DNA of 64,000 bases from Dokdonella sp. (GTDB lineage Bacteria > Pseudomonadota > Gammaproteobacteria > Xanthomonadales > Rhodanobacteraceae), in NCBI GenBank assembly GCA_024707225.1, contig JANQAE010000004.1, positions 496,001-560,000 on the forward strand. The letters are read 5' to 3'. Shown here in pieces: positions 9,654-19,531 of the stretch; the first letter of the stretch is position 1; the number at the start of each line of letters is the position of its first letter. The position numbers were made by a program, and so were the translations under genes. Under the pieces are notes generated by a model that saw only the letters and a list, made by a program, of their open reading frames with translations, made no database searches and had not been told where the DNA came from.

Positions 9654-12141
9654 ATGCAGCCCCTCGATATGCGCGCCGCGTCCGCGGATGCCGATCCCTT
9701 TTCCGCGACGGCCCCCGCGCCGAAGACCGGCGGCAGCCGGCAGGATTTCGCACTGACGCCGCCGCACAGCCCCGCGCAGATGCGCGTGACCAAGCGCAAC
9801 GGCTCGACCGAAGCGGTCGACGTCAACAAGATCGTGCGCGCGGTGACGCGCACTGCCGAAGGCCTGCACGCGGTCGATCCGATGCGCGTGGCGCTCAAGA
9901 CGATCGGCGGCCTCTACGACGGCGCCAGCACGCGCGAGCTCGACGAACTGTCGATCCGCACCGCCGCCGCGTTGACCGCCGAGGAACCCGAGTACGGATT
10001 TCTCGCCGGCCGCCTGCTCGCCGGCTACATCGACAAGGAGGTCGCCGGCCAGGAGATCCAGTCGTTCTCGCAGTCGGTCGCGCGCGGCGCCGAGGTCGGC
10101 ATCATCGACGCGGCCCTGCGCGACTTCGTCGCGCTGAACGCGCGCAAGCTCAACGACGCGATCGACCCGGCCGCGACGCGCCGCTTCGAGTACTTCGGCC
10201 TGCGCACCGTCTACGACCGCTACCTGCTGCGCCATCCGCAGCTGCGCAAGGTGCTCGAGACGCCGCAGTACTTCTTCATGCGCATCGCCTGCGCGCTCGG
10301 CGGCGGCGACATCGGCGAGACGCTGGAGCTGTACCGGCTGATGTCCTCGCTCGAGTACATTCCAAGCTCGCCGACGCTGTTCAATGCCGGCACCGCGCAC
10401 CAGCAGCTGTCCTCGTGCTTCCTGCTCGACTCGCCGGACGATTCGCTCGAGGGCATCTACGGCAAGTACGCCGACGTCGCCAAGCTCAGCAAGTTCGCCG
10501 GCGGCATCGGCCTGTCGTACTCGCGCGTGCGCTCGCGCGGCTCGCTGATCCGCGGCACCAACGGCCATTCCAACGGGCTGGTGCCGTGGCTCAAGACGCT
10601 CGACGCCTCGGTGGCCGCGGTCAATCAGGGCGGCAAGCGCAAGGGCGCGGCCTGCGTGTACCTCGAAACCTGGCACGCCGACATCGAGGAGTTCCTCGAG
10701 CTGCGCGACAACACCGGCGACGAGGCGCGCCGCACGCACAATCTCAATCTCGCCAACTGGGTGCCCGACGAGTTCATGCGCCGCGTCGAGCGCGACGCGG
10801 ACTGGTCGCTGTTCGATCCGAAGATCGTCCCGCACTTCGTCGACAGCTGGGGCGAGGCGTTCGACCAGGCCTACCGCCAGGCCGAGGCCGACGGCCTGGC
10901 CGTCAAGACGATCAAGGCGCGCGAGCTCTACGCGCGCATGCTGCGCACGCTGGCGCAGACCGGCAACGGCTGGATGACGTTCAAGGACCGCAGCAACGCG
11001 ACCTGCAACCAGACCGCGCTGACGCAGAACGTGGTCCATCTGTCGAACCTGTGCACCGAGATCCTCGAGGTCACCTCCGGCGGCGAGACCGCGTGTGCAA
11101 CCTCGGCTCGATCAACCTGGCGCGGCACGTCGCCGACGGCGGCTTCGACTTCGACAAGCTCGCCGCGACCGTGCGCACCGCGGTGCGCCAGCTCGACCGC
11201 GTCATCGACATCAACTTCTACCCGATCGAGACCGCGCCACGGCCAACCGCAAGTGGCGACCGGTCGGCCTCGGCGTGATGGGCCTGCAGGACGTGTTCTT
11301 CCAGCTGCGCCTGCCGTTCGACTCGCCCGAGGCGCTCGCGCTGTCGTCGCGGATCGCCGAGGAGATCTACTACAACGCGCTGGCCAGCTCCTCGGAACTG
11401 GCCGCCGAACTCGGCCGCCATCCGGGCTTCGACGAGACCCGCGCGGCGCGCGGCGAGCTGCAGTTCGACTACTGGCCGCAGGCGCGGCCGACGATCCCGG
11501 CCGAGCGCTGGAACGATCTGCGCGAGCGGATCGGCACGCAGGGCCTGCGCAACTCGCTGCTGATCGCGATCGCGCCGACCGCGACGATCGCCTCGATCGC
11601 CGGCTGCTACGAGTGCATCGAGCCGCAGGTCTCGAACCTGTTCAAGCGCGAGACGCTGTCGGGCGACTTCCTCGTCGTCAACCGCTATCTGGTCGAGGAG
11701 CTCAAGTCGCTGGGCCTGTGGACCGACGCGATCCGCGACGCGATCAAGCTCGCCGAAGGCTCGATCCAGGGCATCGCGGCGATTCCCGAGCCGCTGCGGC
11801 AGATCTACCGCACGGTCTGGGAGCTGCCGCAGAAGGCCTTGATCGATCTGGCCGCCGCGCGCGGCGCCTACATCGACCAGAGTCAGTCGCTGAACCTGTT
11901 CCAGGAGAACCCGAACATCGGCCGCCTGTCGTCGATGTACATGTATGCGTGGAAGGCCGGCGTGAAGACCACCTACTACCTGCGCTCGCGCCCGGCGACG
12001 CGGATCGCCAAGACCACGGTCGGCGCCACGGCGGCCGAGCCGGTCGCGGCGCCGTTGCAGCCGGCCGCCGATCCGGCAGCGGCGACGCAGGCGGTGTTCT
12101 GCTCGCTCGAGAACCCCGAGTACTGCGAGGCCTGCCAGTAA
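9654..12141 (+). CDS. nrdA: Ribonucleoside-diphosphate reductase, class I alpha subunit (two frameshifts, near 11092 and 11238)
   Basis: [69 protein letters not shown]-terminal [13 protein letters not shown]; three consecutive reading frames together give the full protein. Confidence 0.93.
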
Positions 12142-12207
12142 CGCCTGCCCGCCCCGCGCCCGCTGCCTTCGCGGCGGGCGCGTTCCTCCTTCGACCTGCG
12201 AGCGCCC

Positions 12208-13239
12208 ATGTCCGCCCAGCCACCGCTACCCAAAACCCATCACCTGCTCGACCCCGGCTTCGAACTGACGCTGCGGCCGATGCGCTATCCCGAGTTCTAC
12301 GAGATGTACCGCGCGGCGATCCGCAACACCTGGACCGTCGAGGAGGTCGACTTCTCGATCGACGTGACCGATCTGCGCTCGCGCATGTCGGCCGCCGACC
12401 GCCATCTGATCCACCGCCTCGTCGCGTTCTTCGCGACCGGCGATTCGATCGTCTCCAACAACCTGGTCCTCAATCTCTACAAGCACCTCAACTCGCCCGA
12501 GGCGCGCATGTACCTGTCGCGGCAGCTCTACGAGGAAGCGCTGCACGTGCAGTTCTACCTGACCCTGCTCGACACCTACATGCCCGATCCGGACGCGCGC
12601 GTGCAGGCGTTCGCGGCGGTCGAGAACATCCCGTCGATCCGCAAGAAGGCCGAGTTCTGCTTCAAGTGGATCGACTCGATCCAGCACCTGGACCGCATCG
12701 AGACGCGCGAGCAGCGCCGCGAGTTCCTGCTCAACCAGATCTGCTTCGCGGCCTGCATCGAGGGCCTGTTCTTCTTCGCGGCGTTCGCCTACGTGTACTT
12801 CTTCCGCTCGCGCGGCCTGCTGCCGGGCCTGGCCTCGGGCACCAACTGGGTGTTCCGCGACGAGAGCTGCCACATGGCGTTCGCGTTCGAGGCGATCCGC
12901 ACCGTGCGCGCCGAGGAGCCGGAGCTGTTCGACGCGCAGATGCAGAGCCAGGTCTACGAGATGCTGGCCGAGGCGATCGACTGCGAGACGCAGTTCGCCG
13001 AGGACGTGCTGGCCGGCGGCGTCGCCGGCATCTCCACGCGCGACATGCGCCAGTACCTGGAATATTGCGCCGATCAGCACTTCGTGAAGCTCGGCATGGC
13101 CAAGCGCTACGGCGTCAAGAACCCGCTGCCGTTCATGGAGCTGCAGGACGTGCAGGAACTGACCAATTTCTTCGAGCGCCGCGTATCGGCCTACCAGGTC
13201 GGCGTACAGGGCGAGGTCGCATTCGACGAGGCGTTCTGA
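12208..13239 (+). CDS. nrdB: Ribonucleotide-diphosphate reductase beta subunit
   Basis: Ferritin-like R2 fold motifs EEALHVQFY, FRDESCHMAFAFE, downstream of nrdA. Confidence 0.95.
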   Translation: MSAQPPLPKTHHLLDPGFELTLRPMRYPEFYEMYRAAIRNTWTVEEVDFSIDVTDLRSRMSAADRHLIHRLVAFFATGDSIVSNNLVLNLYKHLNSPEARMYLSRQLYEEALHVQFYLTLLDTYMPDPDARVQAFAAVENIPSIRKKAEFCFKWIDSIQHLDRIETREQRREFLLNQICFAACIEGLFFFAAFAYVYFFRSRGLLPGLASGTNWVFRDESCHMAFAFEAIRTVRAEEPELFDAQMQSQVYEMLAEAIDCETQFAEDVLAGGVAGISTRDMRQYLEYCADQHFVKLGMAKRYGVKNPLPFMELQDVQELTNFFERRVSAYQVGVQGEVAFDEAF

Positions 13240-13763
13240 GCGCAGCGCCGCGCGTTGCCGGCGCTCGAGCACGGCGCGGACGGCTGGCTGCGATCGATGC
13301 CGCCGGCGCACGCGGCGGCACGTCGGAGCGCGGGTTCGTTTGCGGCGCGACGAGAATCGATGTCCCGATCTCGCGCATGTCGCTTCGCGACCGAATGCGG
13401 CGAGCGAATGGCGAGGCGCCGTCGACGACGCCTCGCGCATCGTCGGGCCGGTCGTCGCGATCCTTCGATTGCCGTGGCGGCCTCCAGCGGCGAGTCCATC
13501 ATCGCGCGGAACGCAAGATCATCGATCGATGCCAAGGAGCGGACGCAACGCGATGCGCCGCCGGCTAGGCCGTCGAGTCGTGCCTGGTGTACCGTGCGGC
13601 CGATGCACCGCTGCCGTCTCCTGCCCGTTCTCCTGGCGCCTCGATCCGCGGCCGTCATCGCGCCGTTGCGCGTCGTAACGGCGATCGTCTTGCGGTGTCC
13701 GTCAGCATGCGCGCGCGGGCACGACGCCCGCCTCGTGGGCCGGACCGCCGGTCCTGAGCTGTC

Positions 13764-14783
13764 ATGAAGACCCTGCGCAACCTGCTCGACGGCTTCACGC
13801 TGGCGCTGATCGGCACGGTCGTGCTGGCCTCGCTGTGGCCGTGCGAGGGCGCGGCCGGGGTGTTCTTCGACCGGCTGACGATCGTCGGCATCGCGGTCTT
13901 GTTCTTCCTGCACGGCGCGCGCCTCTCGCGCGAGGCGATCGTCGCCGGCCTGCTGCACTGGCGGTTGCATCTGGTCGTGCTCGCGACGACCTTCGTCGTG
14001 TTTCCACTGATCGGCCTCGCGTTCCGGCCGCTGAGCGGCGGCGTACTGCCGGCCGAGCTGGTGTTCGGCCTGATCTATCTGTGCTGCCTGCCCTCGACCG
14101 TGCAGTCCTCGATCGCGTTCACCGCGATCGCGCGCGGCAACGTGCCGGCCGCGGTCTGCAGCGCGTCGGCGTCGAACCTGCTCGGCGTGTTCGCGACGCC
14201 GCTGCTGGTCGCGCTGCTGCTCGGCACGCCCGGCGGCAGCGCCGGCTCGCCGCTCGAGGCGATCGGCGACATCGTCTTGCAGCTGCTGGTGCCGTTCGTC
14301 GCCGGCCATCTGCTGCGGCCGTGGGTCGGGCGCTTCGTCGAGCGGCATCGCCGCGTGCTCGGCTACACCGATCGCGGCACCGTGCTGCTGGTGGTCTACG
14401 TCGCCTTCAGCGAATCGGTCGTCGAGGGGCTCTGGCATCACGTGCCGCCGCCGGCCCTGGCGATCCTCGCGGCCTGCGTGCTCGCGCTGCTCGCGCTGAT
14501 GCTGATGCTGACCACGTTCGGCAGCCGCGCGCTCGGCTTCGCGAAGGAGGACGAGATCACGATCGTCTTCTGCGGCACCAAGAAGAGCCTCGCCACCGGC
14601 GTGCCGATGGCCAAGATCCTGTTCGCCGGCAATCCCGCGCTCGGCATGATCGTGCTGCCGATCATGCTGTTCCATCAGGTGCAGCTGATGGCCTGCGCCT
14701 GGCTGGCGCAGCGCTATGCGCGCCGGCCGTTGCCCGACGACGGTCGCGCCGATGCCGGCCGGGCGACGCGCGGACCGGCCTGA
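13764..14783 (+). CDS. Bile acid:sodium symporter family protein (YfeH-like)
   Basis: Multi-TM; LPSTVQSSIAFTAIARGNVPAAVCSASASNLLGVFATPLL, FCGTKKSLATGVPMAKILF. Confidence 0.88.
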   Translation: MKTLRNLLDGFTLALIGTVVLASLWPCEGAAGVFFDRLTIVGIAVLFFLHGARLSREAIVAGLLHWRLHLVVLATTFVVFPLIGLAFRPLSGGVLPAELVFGLIYLCCLPSTVQSSIAFTAIARGNVPAAVCSASASNLLGVFATPLLVALLLGTPGGSAGSPLEAIGDIVLQLLVPFVAGHLLRPWVGRFVERHRRVLGYTDRGTVLLVVYVAFSESVVEGLWHHVPPPALAILAACVLALLALMLMLTTFGSRALGFAKEDEITIVFCGTKKSLATGVPMAKILFAGNPALGMIVLPIMLFHQVQLMACAWLAQRYARRPLPDDGRADAGRATRGPA

Positions 14784-14880
14784 AGCGCCGACGCCTGGGC
14801 GGCCGCGCGCCGGCCCGGCGATGCGCGGCTAGAATCGGTCGGCGGCCGCGCCCGCTCAACCACCGATCCGAAGGTCCGCG

Positions 14881-15050
14881 ATGATCGCTGCGTCCCGCCG
14901 CCGTGTTCCGCTGCGATTCGTGTTCGCCGCCGTGCTGCTGGCCTGGGCCGTTTCGGCGACCTATCAGATCGCCAAGGCGCCGCCGCCGGGCGTATCGACG
15001 GCCGGCCCGTTGCGTGCAGCCTCCGGGATGCGCTTCCTCGCCGCGCCCGG
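14881..15050 (+). pseudogene. Truncated 5' end of a host exported/membrane protein gene, interrupted at the accessory-element boundary
   Basis: MIAASRRRVPLRFVFAAVLLAWAVSATYQIAKAPPPGVSTAGPLRAAS then loss of coherent coding; the sequence beyond has accessory-element genes. Confidence 0.45.
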
Positions 15051-15101
15051 ATCTTCGACCACCGGCCTCAAGGCGGAACGGCTTGGGGCCGGTGCTGCTC
15101 G

Positions 15102-15311
15102 TTACTCCTTGGTTTCGATGATCCACCACATGGCACGCGGCAAGGCGCGGCCCGTGATGGCATGCAAGTCGGTCAGGTCGGCGCAGGCCGTCCAGCCCGA
15201 GGGCGGGCGGTAGCCGCGCACGTCGTCTTCGCCGTGCCAGCGGCGGGCGCGCACCGTGCCAGGTGCATAGATCGCCGCCATGCGCGGGCGGCTGGTGGGG
15301 GTGCGGGTCAT
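15102..15311 (-). CDS. Small hypothetical protein of the integrative-element remnant
   Basis: MTRTPTSRPRMAAIYAPGTVRARRWHGEDDVRGYRPPSGWTACADLTDLHAITGRALPRAMWWIIETKE; RBS GAAGGAGAAG upstream. Confidence 0.5.
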   Translation of the reverse strand: MTRTPTSRPRMAAIYAPGTVRARRWHGEDDVRGYRPPSGWTACADLTDLHAITGRALPRAMWWIIETKE

Positions 15312-15331
15312 GGGGGCTTCTCCTTCAAGCG

Positions 15332-15359
15332 AAGCGCCCCGGTCGAGGCCGGGGCGCTT
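15332..15359. other. Perfect hairpin between the ParB-like chimera and the downstream small ORF
   Basis: AAGCGCCCCGG-tcgagg-CCGGGGCGCTT, 11-bp arms, no T-tract. Confidence 0.6.
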
Positions 15360-15373
15360 GCCTTCGGCGCGGG

Positions 15374-16102
15374 TCAAGCGGCCAGTGCCTCGGCGGGCTC
15401 ATCCGCCATTGCCTCGGCATCCTCCGGGGCGTCCTGCGCCTGCGTTTCCTCCGGCGCAGCTTCCGGGCCTTCGGCCTTGAAGATGGCGGGCATCCAGCCC
15501 GTGCCATCGGCCAGCCGTTCCGCCTCGCTGGCAATGTCGGCCTTCTTCAACTTCGCCAAGCAGGTAGCGTGCGACGGCGCGAACTCGCCCACGGCTTCCA
15601 GAATCACCGCCTTGGAAGCGTGCTCGAAGTAGCCGTCGGCGGTGGGCTGCCACCATGCGGCCATATCTAGCCCCACGGCCTGCGCCAGTTCCGCGCCCGG
15701 CTGCTGCGCCGTGGCGCTAGGCGTCACCGCGTCCACGGTCGCCGCCACGCATACCGCCAGCAGCCGCACCAGTTCGCCTTGCCCCATCGCCAGCAGCGCG
15801 GCGAACAGTTCGGCGCTGTCCTGCGGCAGCGCTTCGCCCGCGACCCGCTGAAATTCGTGCAGGGCCACGGCGGCGGGCGACTCGGTCCAGTCGGGGGCCA
15901 TGCCTTCCAGCCGGCCTTGCACTTTCAGGCTCACGCCTAGCGGCAAATGGCGGCCGTAATGGCTGTCGTACCGCTCGGAACGGCTTTCGTGCGGGGCGTC
16001 CGCGAAGATGGACGGGGCCACACGGCGGATTTGGTCATCGGACAGCGGGTAATCGCTGCGCAGCGACGGGGAACGGGAAGCGAATCGGGATGCGAGTTGC
16101 AT
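15374..16102 (-). CDS. Chimeric ORF: DUF932-type N-terminus (about 45 aa) joined in frame to a ParB/RepB/Spo0J-family C-terminal region
   Basis: MQLASRFASRSPSLRSDYPLSDDQIRRVAPSIFADAPHESRSERY resembles DUF932 protein N-termini of integrative elements; YGRHLPLGVSLKVQGRLEGMAPDWTESPAAVALHEFQRVAGEAL... resembles element-borne ParB C-termini. Confidence 0.6.
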   Translation of the reverse strand: MQLASRFASRSPSLRSDYPLSDDQIRRVAPSIFADAPHESRSERYDSHYGRHLPLGVSLKVQGRLEGMAPDWTESPAAVALHEFQRVAGEALPQDSAELFAALLAMGQGELVRLLAVCVAATVDAVTPSATAQQPGAELAQAVGLDMAAWWQPTADGYFEHASKAVILEAVGEFAPSHATCLAKLKKADIASEAERLADGTGWMPAIFKAEGPEAAPEETQAQDAPEDAEAMADEPAEALAA

Positions 16103-16279
16103 GGCATTTCTCCTGACGAAAAAGGTTTGCTGTTCAAACCGCACACCGGATTCCTAGATTCGGAGCCCAGCCTTTCGGCTGTTCGGTGCGGTCGGCACGA
16201 GGAACCCGGCTGGCCCTGTTGCCACCGTCTTTCCTGAGTTCATCGCCCGCGGCCAAAGGAGCGCGCGAACGGGGGCCGT

Positions 16280-16869
16280 CAAGGAGACAAGCGCAGCTTC
16301 AAGCCGCGCACCACCGACAGTCGGCACGGCCGGCCCGTGGCCGGCAATCACCTGGATCGGCAGTTCGCGGTGGCGCATCCGCTACCGGCCTGGGTCGGGG
16401 ACATCACCTACCTGCCGACCCGCGAGGGCTGGCTGTATCTAGCCGCGGTGATCGATCTGCGCACCCGGCAAGTCCTGGGCTACAGCCTGTCCGAACGGAT
16501 GCCCGAGGATCTGGTGCGTCAGGCGTTCCTCAATGCATGGTCGGCTTCGCCGGTACCGCCGGGTGTGATCTTCCACTCCGACCGCGCGGCAGCCAGTACG
16601 CCAGCGGTGAGTTCGCCAAAACGCTGGCCGCGCATGGCTTCGTGCCGAGCATGAGCCGCAAGGGCAACTGCTGGGACAATGCCGTCGTCGAGAGCTTCTT
16701 CGCTACGCTCAAGAACGAGGAAGCCACCGGCGTATACGCCAGCAAGGCCACAGCCCACGCTGCCATCGCCCGCTACATCCATGGCTTCTATAATCCCGCC
16801 CGTTTGCACTCTGCGCTCGGTTATCTGTCACCCAACGACTATGCCAAGAAGATGAAGCGGGCCACCTAG
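16280..16869 (+). mobile_element. IS3-family transposase OrfB fragment (5' truncated, internal frameshift near 16590)
   Basis: WVGDITYLPTREGWLYLAAVIDLRTRQVLGYSL, then frameshift, then SQYASGEFAKTLAAHGFVPSMSRKGNCWDNAVVESFFATLKNE...YNPARLHSALGYLSPNDY; DDE motifs present across frames, no OrfA. Confidence 0.88.
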
Positions 16870-17218
16870 AATCGCACTTCTTGGCGTCCGTTCTCAGGAG
16901 GCAGGTTCAACGGCACATCCCTTTGTGCTGACCGCACGCAAGCGAAGCGCGCAGGCCCGAAGCTGGAAGCCGGGCCGAAGGCGTCAGCGATGTGGAAGGC
17001 TGGCGAACGCCAGTCCCGTCAGGGATGAGCGAATAGCGAACCTGGAGCAGCGCGCTCCGCGAAGCGGAGACGTAAGGAGGTGTTTCGCTTACTATCCGTT
17101 TGTATGAACTAGCTGCTTTCGGCTACGCCTTGGTGTTGCCCCCGATAAGGAAGGAACACTTCGTCATCAATAGCGAATACAGCCTGCTAAAAATCATCAA
17201 AAGACAGCGGAGGGATTC

Positions 17219-19531
17219 GTGCATCTTCACTCGTATCGCCTAAGGAACTTTCGACGCCTGAAGGATGCTCATATTGAGCTAGCTGACGACATATCAATAT
17301 TTGTAGGATCGAATAACAGTGGAAAAACGTCAGCAACTCAGGCCATCCATGCGTTTGTCACGGGTGGAAGGGATCGTTTCAGCCTTTATGACTTCAGCTC
17401 TTCATGTTGGAAAACCTTCGATGAGGCCGGAAGCATCAACTTGGCCGAACCAGTTCCCGAGGGTTTCTCGCTCCCAAACATAGACCTTGATCTCTGGCTC
17501 GAGGTTGCAGCGCCGGATCTCTATCTAGTAATTCCCCTGCTTCCGAGCACCGCATGGGAGGGAACCAAGGTCGGAATACGGGTTTCCCTGGCTGCACGAA
17601 GCCCCTTAACCCTTATTCAAAATTACCAAGAAGCTAAGGCTAAAAGTACCGAGCAGGCCGCGGAGCTGCCGCCAGGGTCGCAATATGTTCCTTGGCCTCG
17701 CTCCATGACGGACTATCTTCAGCGCGAACTCAAGAACGAATATGAGCTGCGCTACTTCATCTTGGATCGCACGCAATTTGACGAGGACTTTCGCGAGATC
17801 GGGGACTATGTTCCAGAAGAGTTAGGTGGAGAGCCAGGTGGCGGAGCGATTCTGAAGTCGCTTATCCATATCGATAATTTAGGGGCTCAACGACACCTCG
17901 CTGACCCCAATCCGGAAGCCGGCGGAAGATCGGAAGACCTGTCAAAGCGTTTGAGCCGCTTCTACAAGCGCAACCTTAATCAAAGGCAAGACGATCACGC
18001 GGCCCTTAAGGCGCTGTTCGAATCCGAGCAAGCGCTCAACATTCACTTAGATGGGGTATTCAAGCCGATGCTTGATCGGCTCGCGAGGCTTGGTTATCCG
18101 GGCATTAATAACCCGCGACTGAAAATCATGTCAGCGCTAGACCCCGCCCACGTCATGAGTCAGGACGCGCGAGTCCACTATCAGATCGGAGATGGCGAAG
18201 ACACTGCCACCCTTCCTGATAGTTACAACGGGCTTGGATTCAAGAATTTGATCTACATGGTTGTGGAGATTCTAGACGCCCAAGCCAGGTGGGTGACGAT
18301 GGACAATCGGCCCCCATTGCATCTTATTTTCGTGGAGGAGCCAGAGGCCCATCTGCACGCCCAACTCCAGCAGGTCTTCATTCGCAATGTTCTTGAACTC
18401 CTGGACATAGAAGGCGACGACGGAAGTATTTTTGGCAGTCAAATGGTCATCACGACCCACTCGCCACACATCCTTTACGAACGAGGATTCAAGCCGATCC
18501 GCTACTTCCGACGAAAGAAAGTCGGCAAGGAACAGTTGACGGAAGTTCTAAATCTATCGGCGTTCTACCAAGCCCAACCAGATGATCGCGATTTTCTAGA
18601 AAGATATCTGAAACTAACGCACTGCGATCTCTTCTTCTCAGATGCCGCCATTCTTGTTGAAGGCAATGTTGAGAGATTGCTCCTGCCCGTCATGATTCGG
18701 AAGGTTGCGAAGACCCTGCGTTCAGCTTGCTTGTGTATTTTGGAGGTCGGTGGCGCCTTTGGGCATCGCTTCCAGTCTCTCATCGAGTTTCTCGGTCTAA
18801 CGACACTAATAATTACTGATATTGATAGTGTCGCCCTCGTGGCTCCCGCGGCCGGCGCTGCAATTGATGATGAGGAAGTCGAGGAGTTCGAGGTTCCTGC
18901 CGATGGGGAGGACGACGTCGCTATGCAGGTTCAGGATGACGGACAAAATCCGGCCGGCGAGCCGGCGGCGCCTCCACCCAAGAGGAAATACGGCAAGGCT
19001 TGTTTGCCCAATGAGCCAGGCGCTGCGACCTCGAATCAAACCCTTATAAAATGGCTTCCTGGCAAGCTAACAATCGAGGACTTGCGTAACGCCTCGGAAG
19101 CCGACAAAACTCACGAACTTGAAGACGACGCAAAGGTTCGGGTGGCCTATCAGACTGAACGGGCTATCACTTGGAACGGAGCCACTGAAACCCTCTGCGG
19201 GCGCACCCTTGAGGAAGACTTTGGCCTTGAGAACCCAGAATGGTCTCAAGCCGAGGATAGGAAGTCTCTTGGCCTGATTGTGAAGGGTGGAGCTGCCGAT
19301 CCCCGTGCTCTTGCCAAAGGTCTTCATGAGAGAGTTTCGCGGAAGAGTTTCGATAAGACGAAGTTCGCGCTCGCCGTACTCACTGAGAACGAGGATGTTT
19401 GGCATGTCCCGGCATACATCCGTGACGGGCTGGTTTGGCTAAAGGACGAAGTCCGGATCGAACTCGAAATCGTACTGCCCGACGCTGTTCCAATGGCTGA
19501 AGCTGGTGCGACAGGGGCTGAGCATGAGTAG
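17219..19531 (+). CDS. OLD-family ATP-dependent endonuclease (AAA ATPase + TOPRIM), class 2 / GajA-like
   Basis: Walker A FVGSNNSGKTSATQAI, signature NGLGFKNLIYM, Walker B IFVEEPEAHLHAQLQ, H-loop TTHSPHI, TOPRIM ILVEGNVERLLLP and ITDIDS; GTG start with RBS. Confidence 0.9.
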   Translation: MHLHSYRLRNFRRLKDAHIELADDISIFVGSNNSGKTSATQAIHAFVTGGRDRFSLYDFSSSCWKTFDEAGSINLAEPVPEGFSLPNIDLDLWLEVAAPDLYLVIPLLPSTAWEGTKVGIRVSLAARSPLTLIQNYQEAKAKSTEQAAELPPGSQYVPWPRSMTDYLQRELKNEYELRYFILDRTQFDEDFREIGDYVPEELGGEPGGGAILKSLIHIDNLGAQRHLADPNPEAGGRSEDLSKRLSRFYKRNLNQRQDDHAALKALFESEQALNIHLDGVFKPMLDRLARLGYPGINNPRLKIMSALDPAHVMSQDARVHYQIGDGEDTATLPDSYNGLGFKNLIYMVVEILDAQARWVTMDNRPPLHLIFVEEPEAHLHAQLQQVFIRNVLELLDIEGDDGSIFGSQMVITTHSPHILYERGFKPIRYFRRKKVGKEQLTEVLNLSAFYQAQPDDRDFLERYLKLTHCDLFFSDAAILVEGNVERLLLPVMIRKVAKTLRSACLCILEVGGAFGHRFQSLIEFLGLTTLIITDIDSVALVAPAAGAAIDDEEVEEFEVPADGEDDVAMQVQDDGQNPAGEPAAPPPKRKYGKACLPNEPGAATSNQTLIKWLPGKLTIEDLRNASEADKTHELEDDAKVRVAYQTERAITWNGATETLCGRTLEEDFGLENPEWSQAEDRKSLGLIVKGGAADPRALAKGLHERVSRKSFDKTKFALAVLTENEDVWHVPAYIRDGLVWLKDEVRIELEIVLPDAVPMAEAGATGAEHE

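Noticed and set aside
7371-11039. 1222-aa minus-strand ORF
   Set aside because: Antisense across the 7620-9050 CDS, riboswitch and nrdA; composition artefact of high GC.
11085-11245. Programmed frameshifting or intein/intron interruption in nrdA
   Set aside because: Both shifts are single-base, with no slippery sequence, inserted domain or intron-like sequence, and the same error pattern occurs in other genes; assembly indels are simpler.
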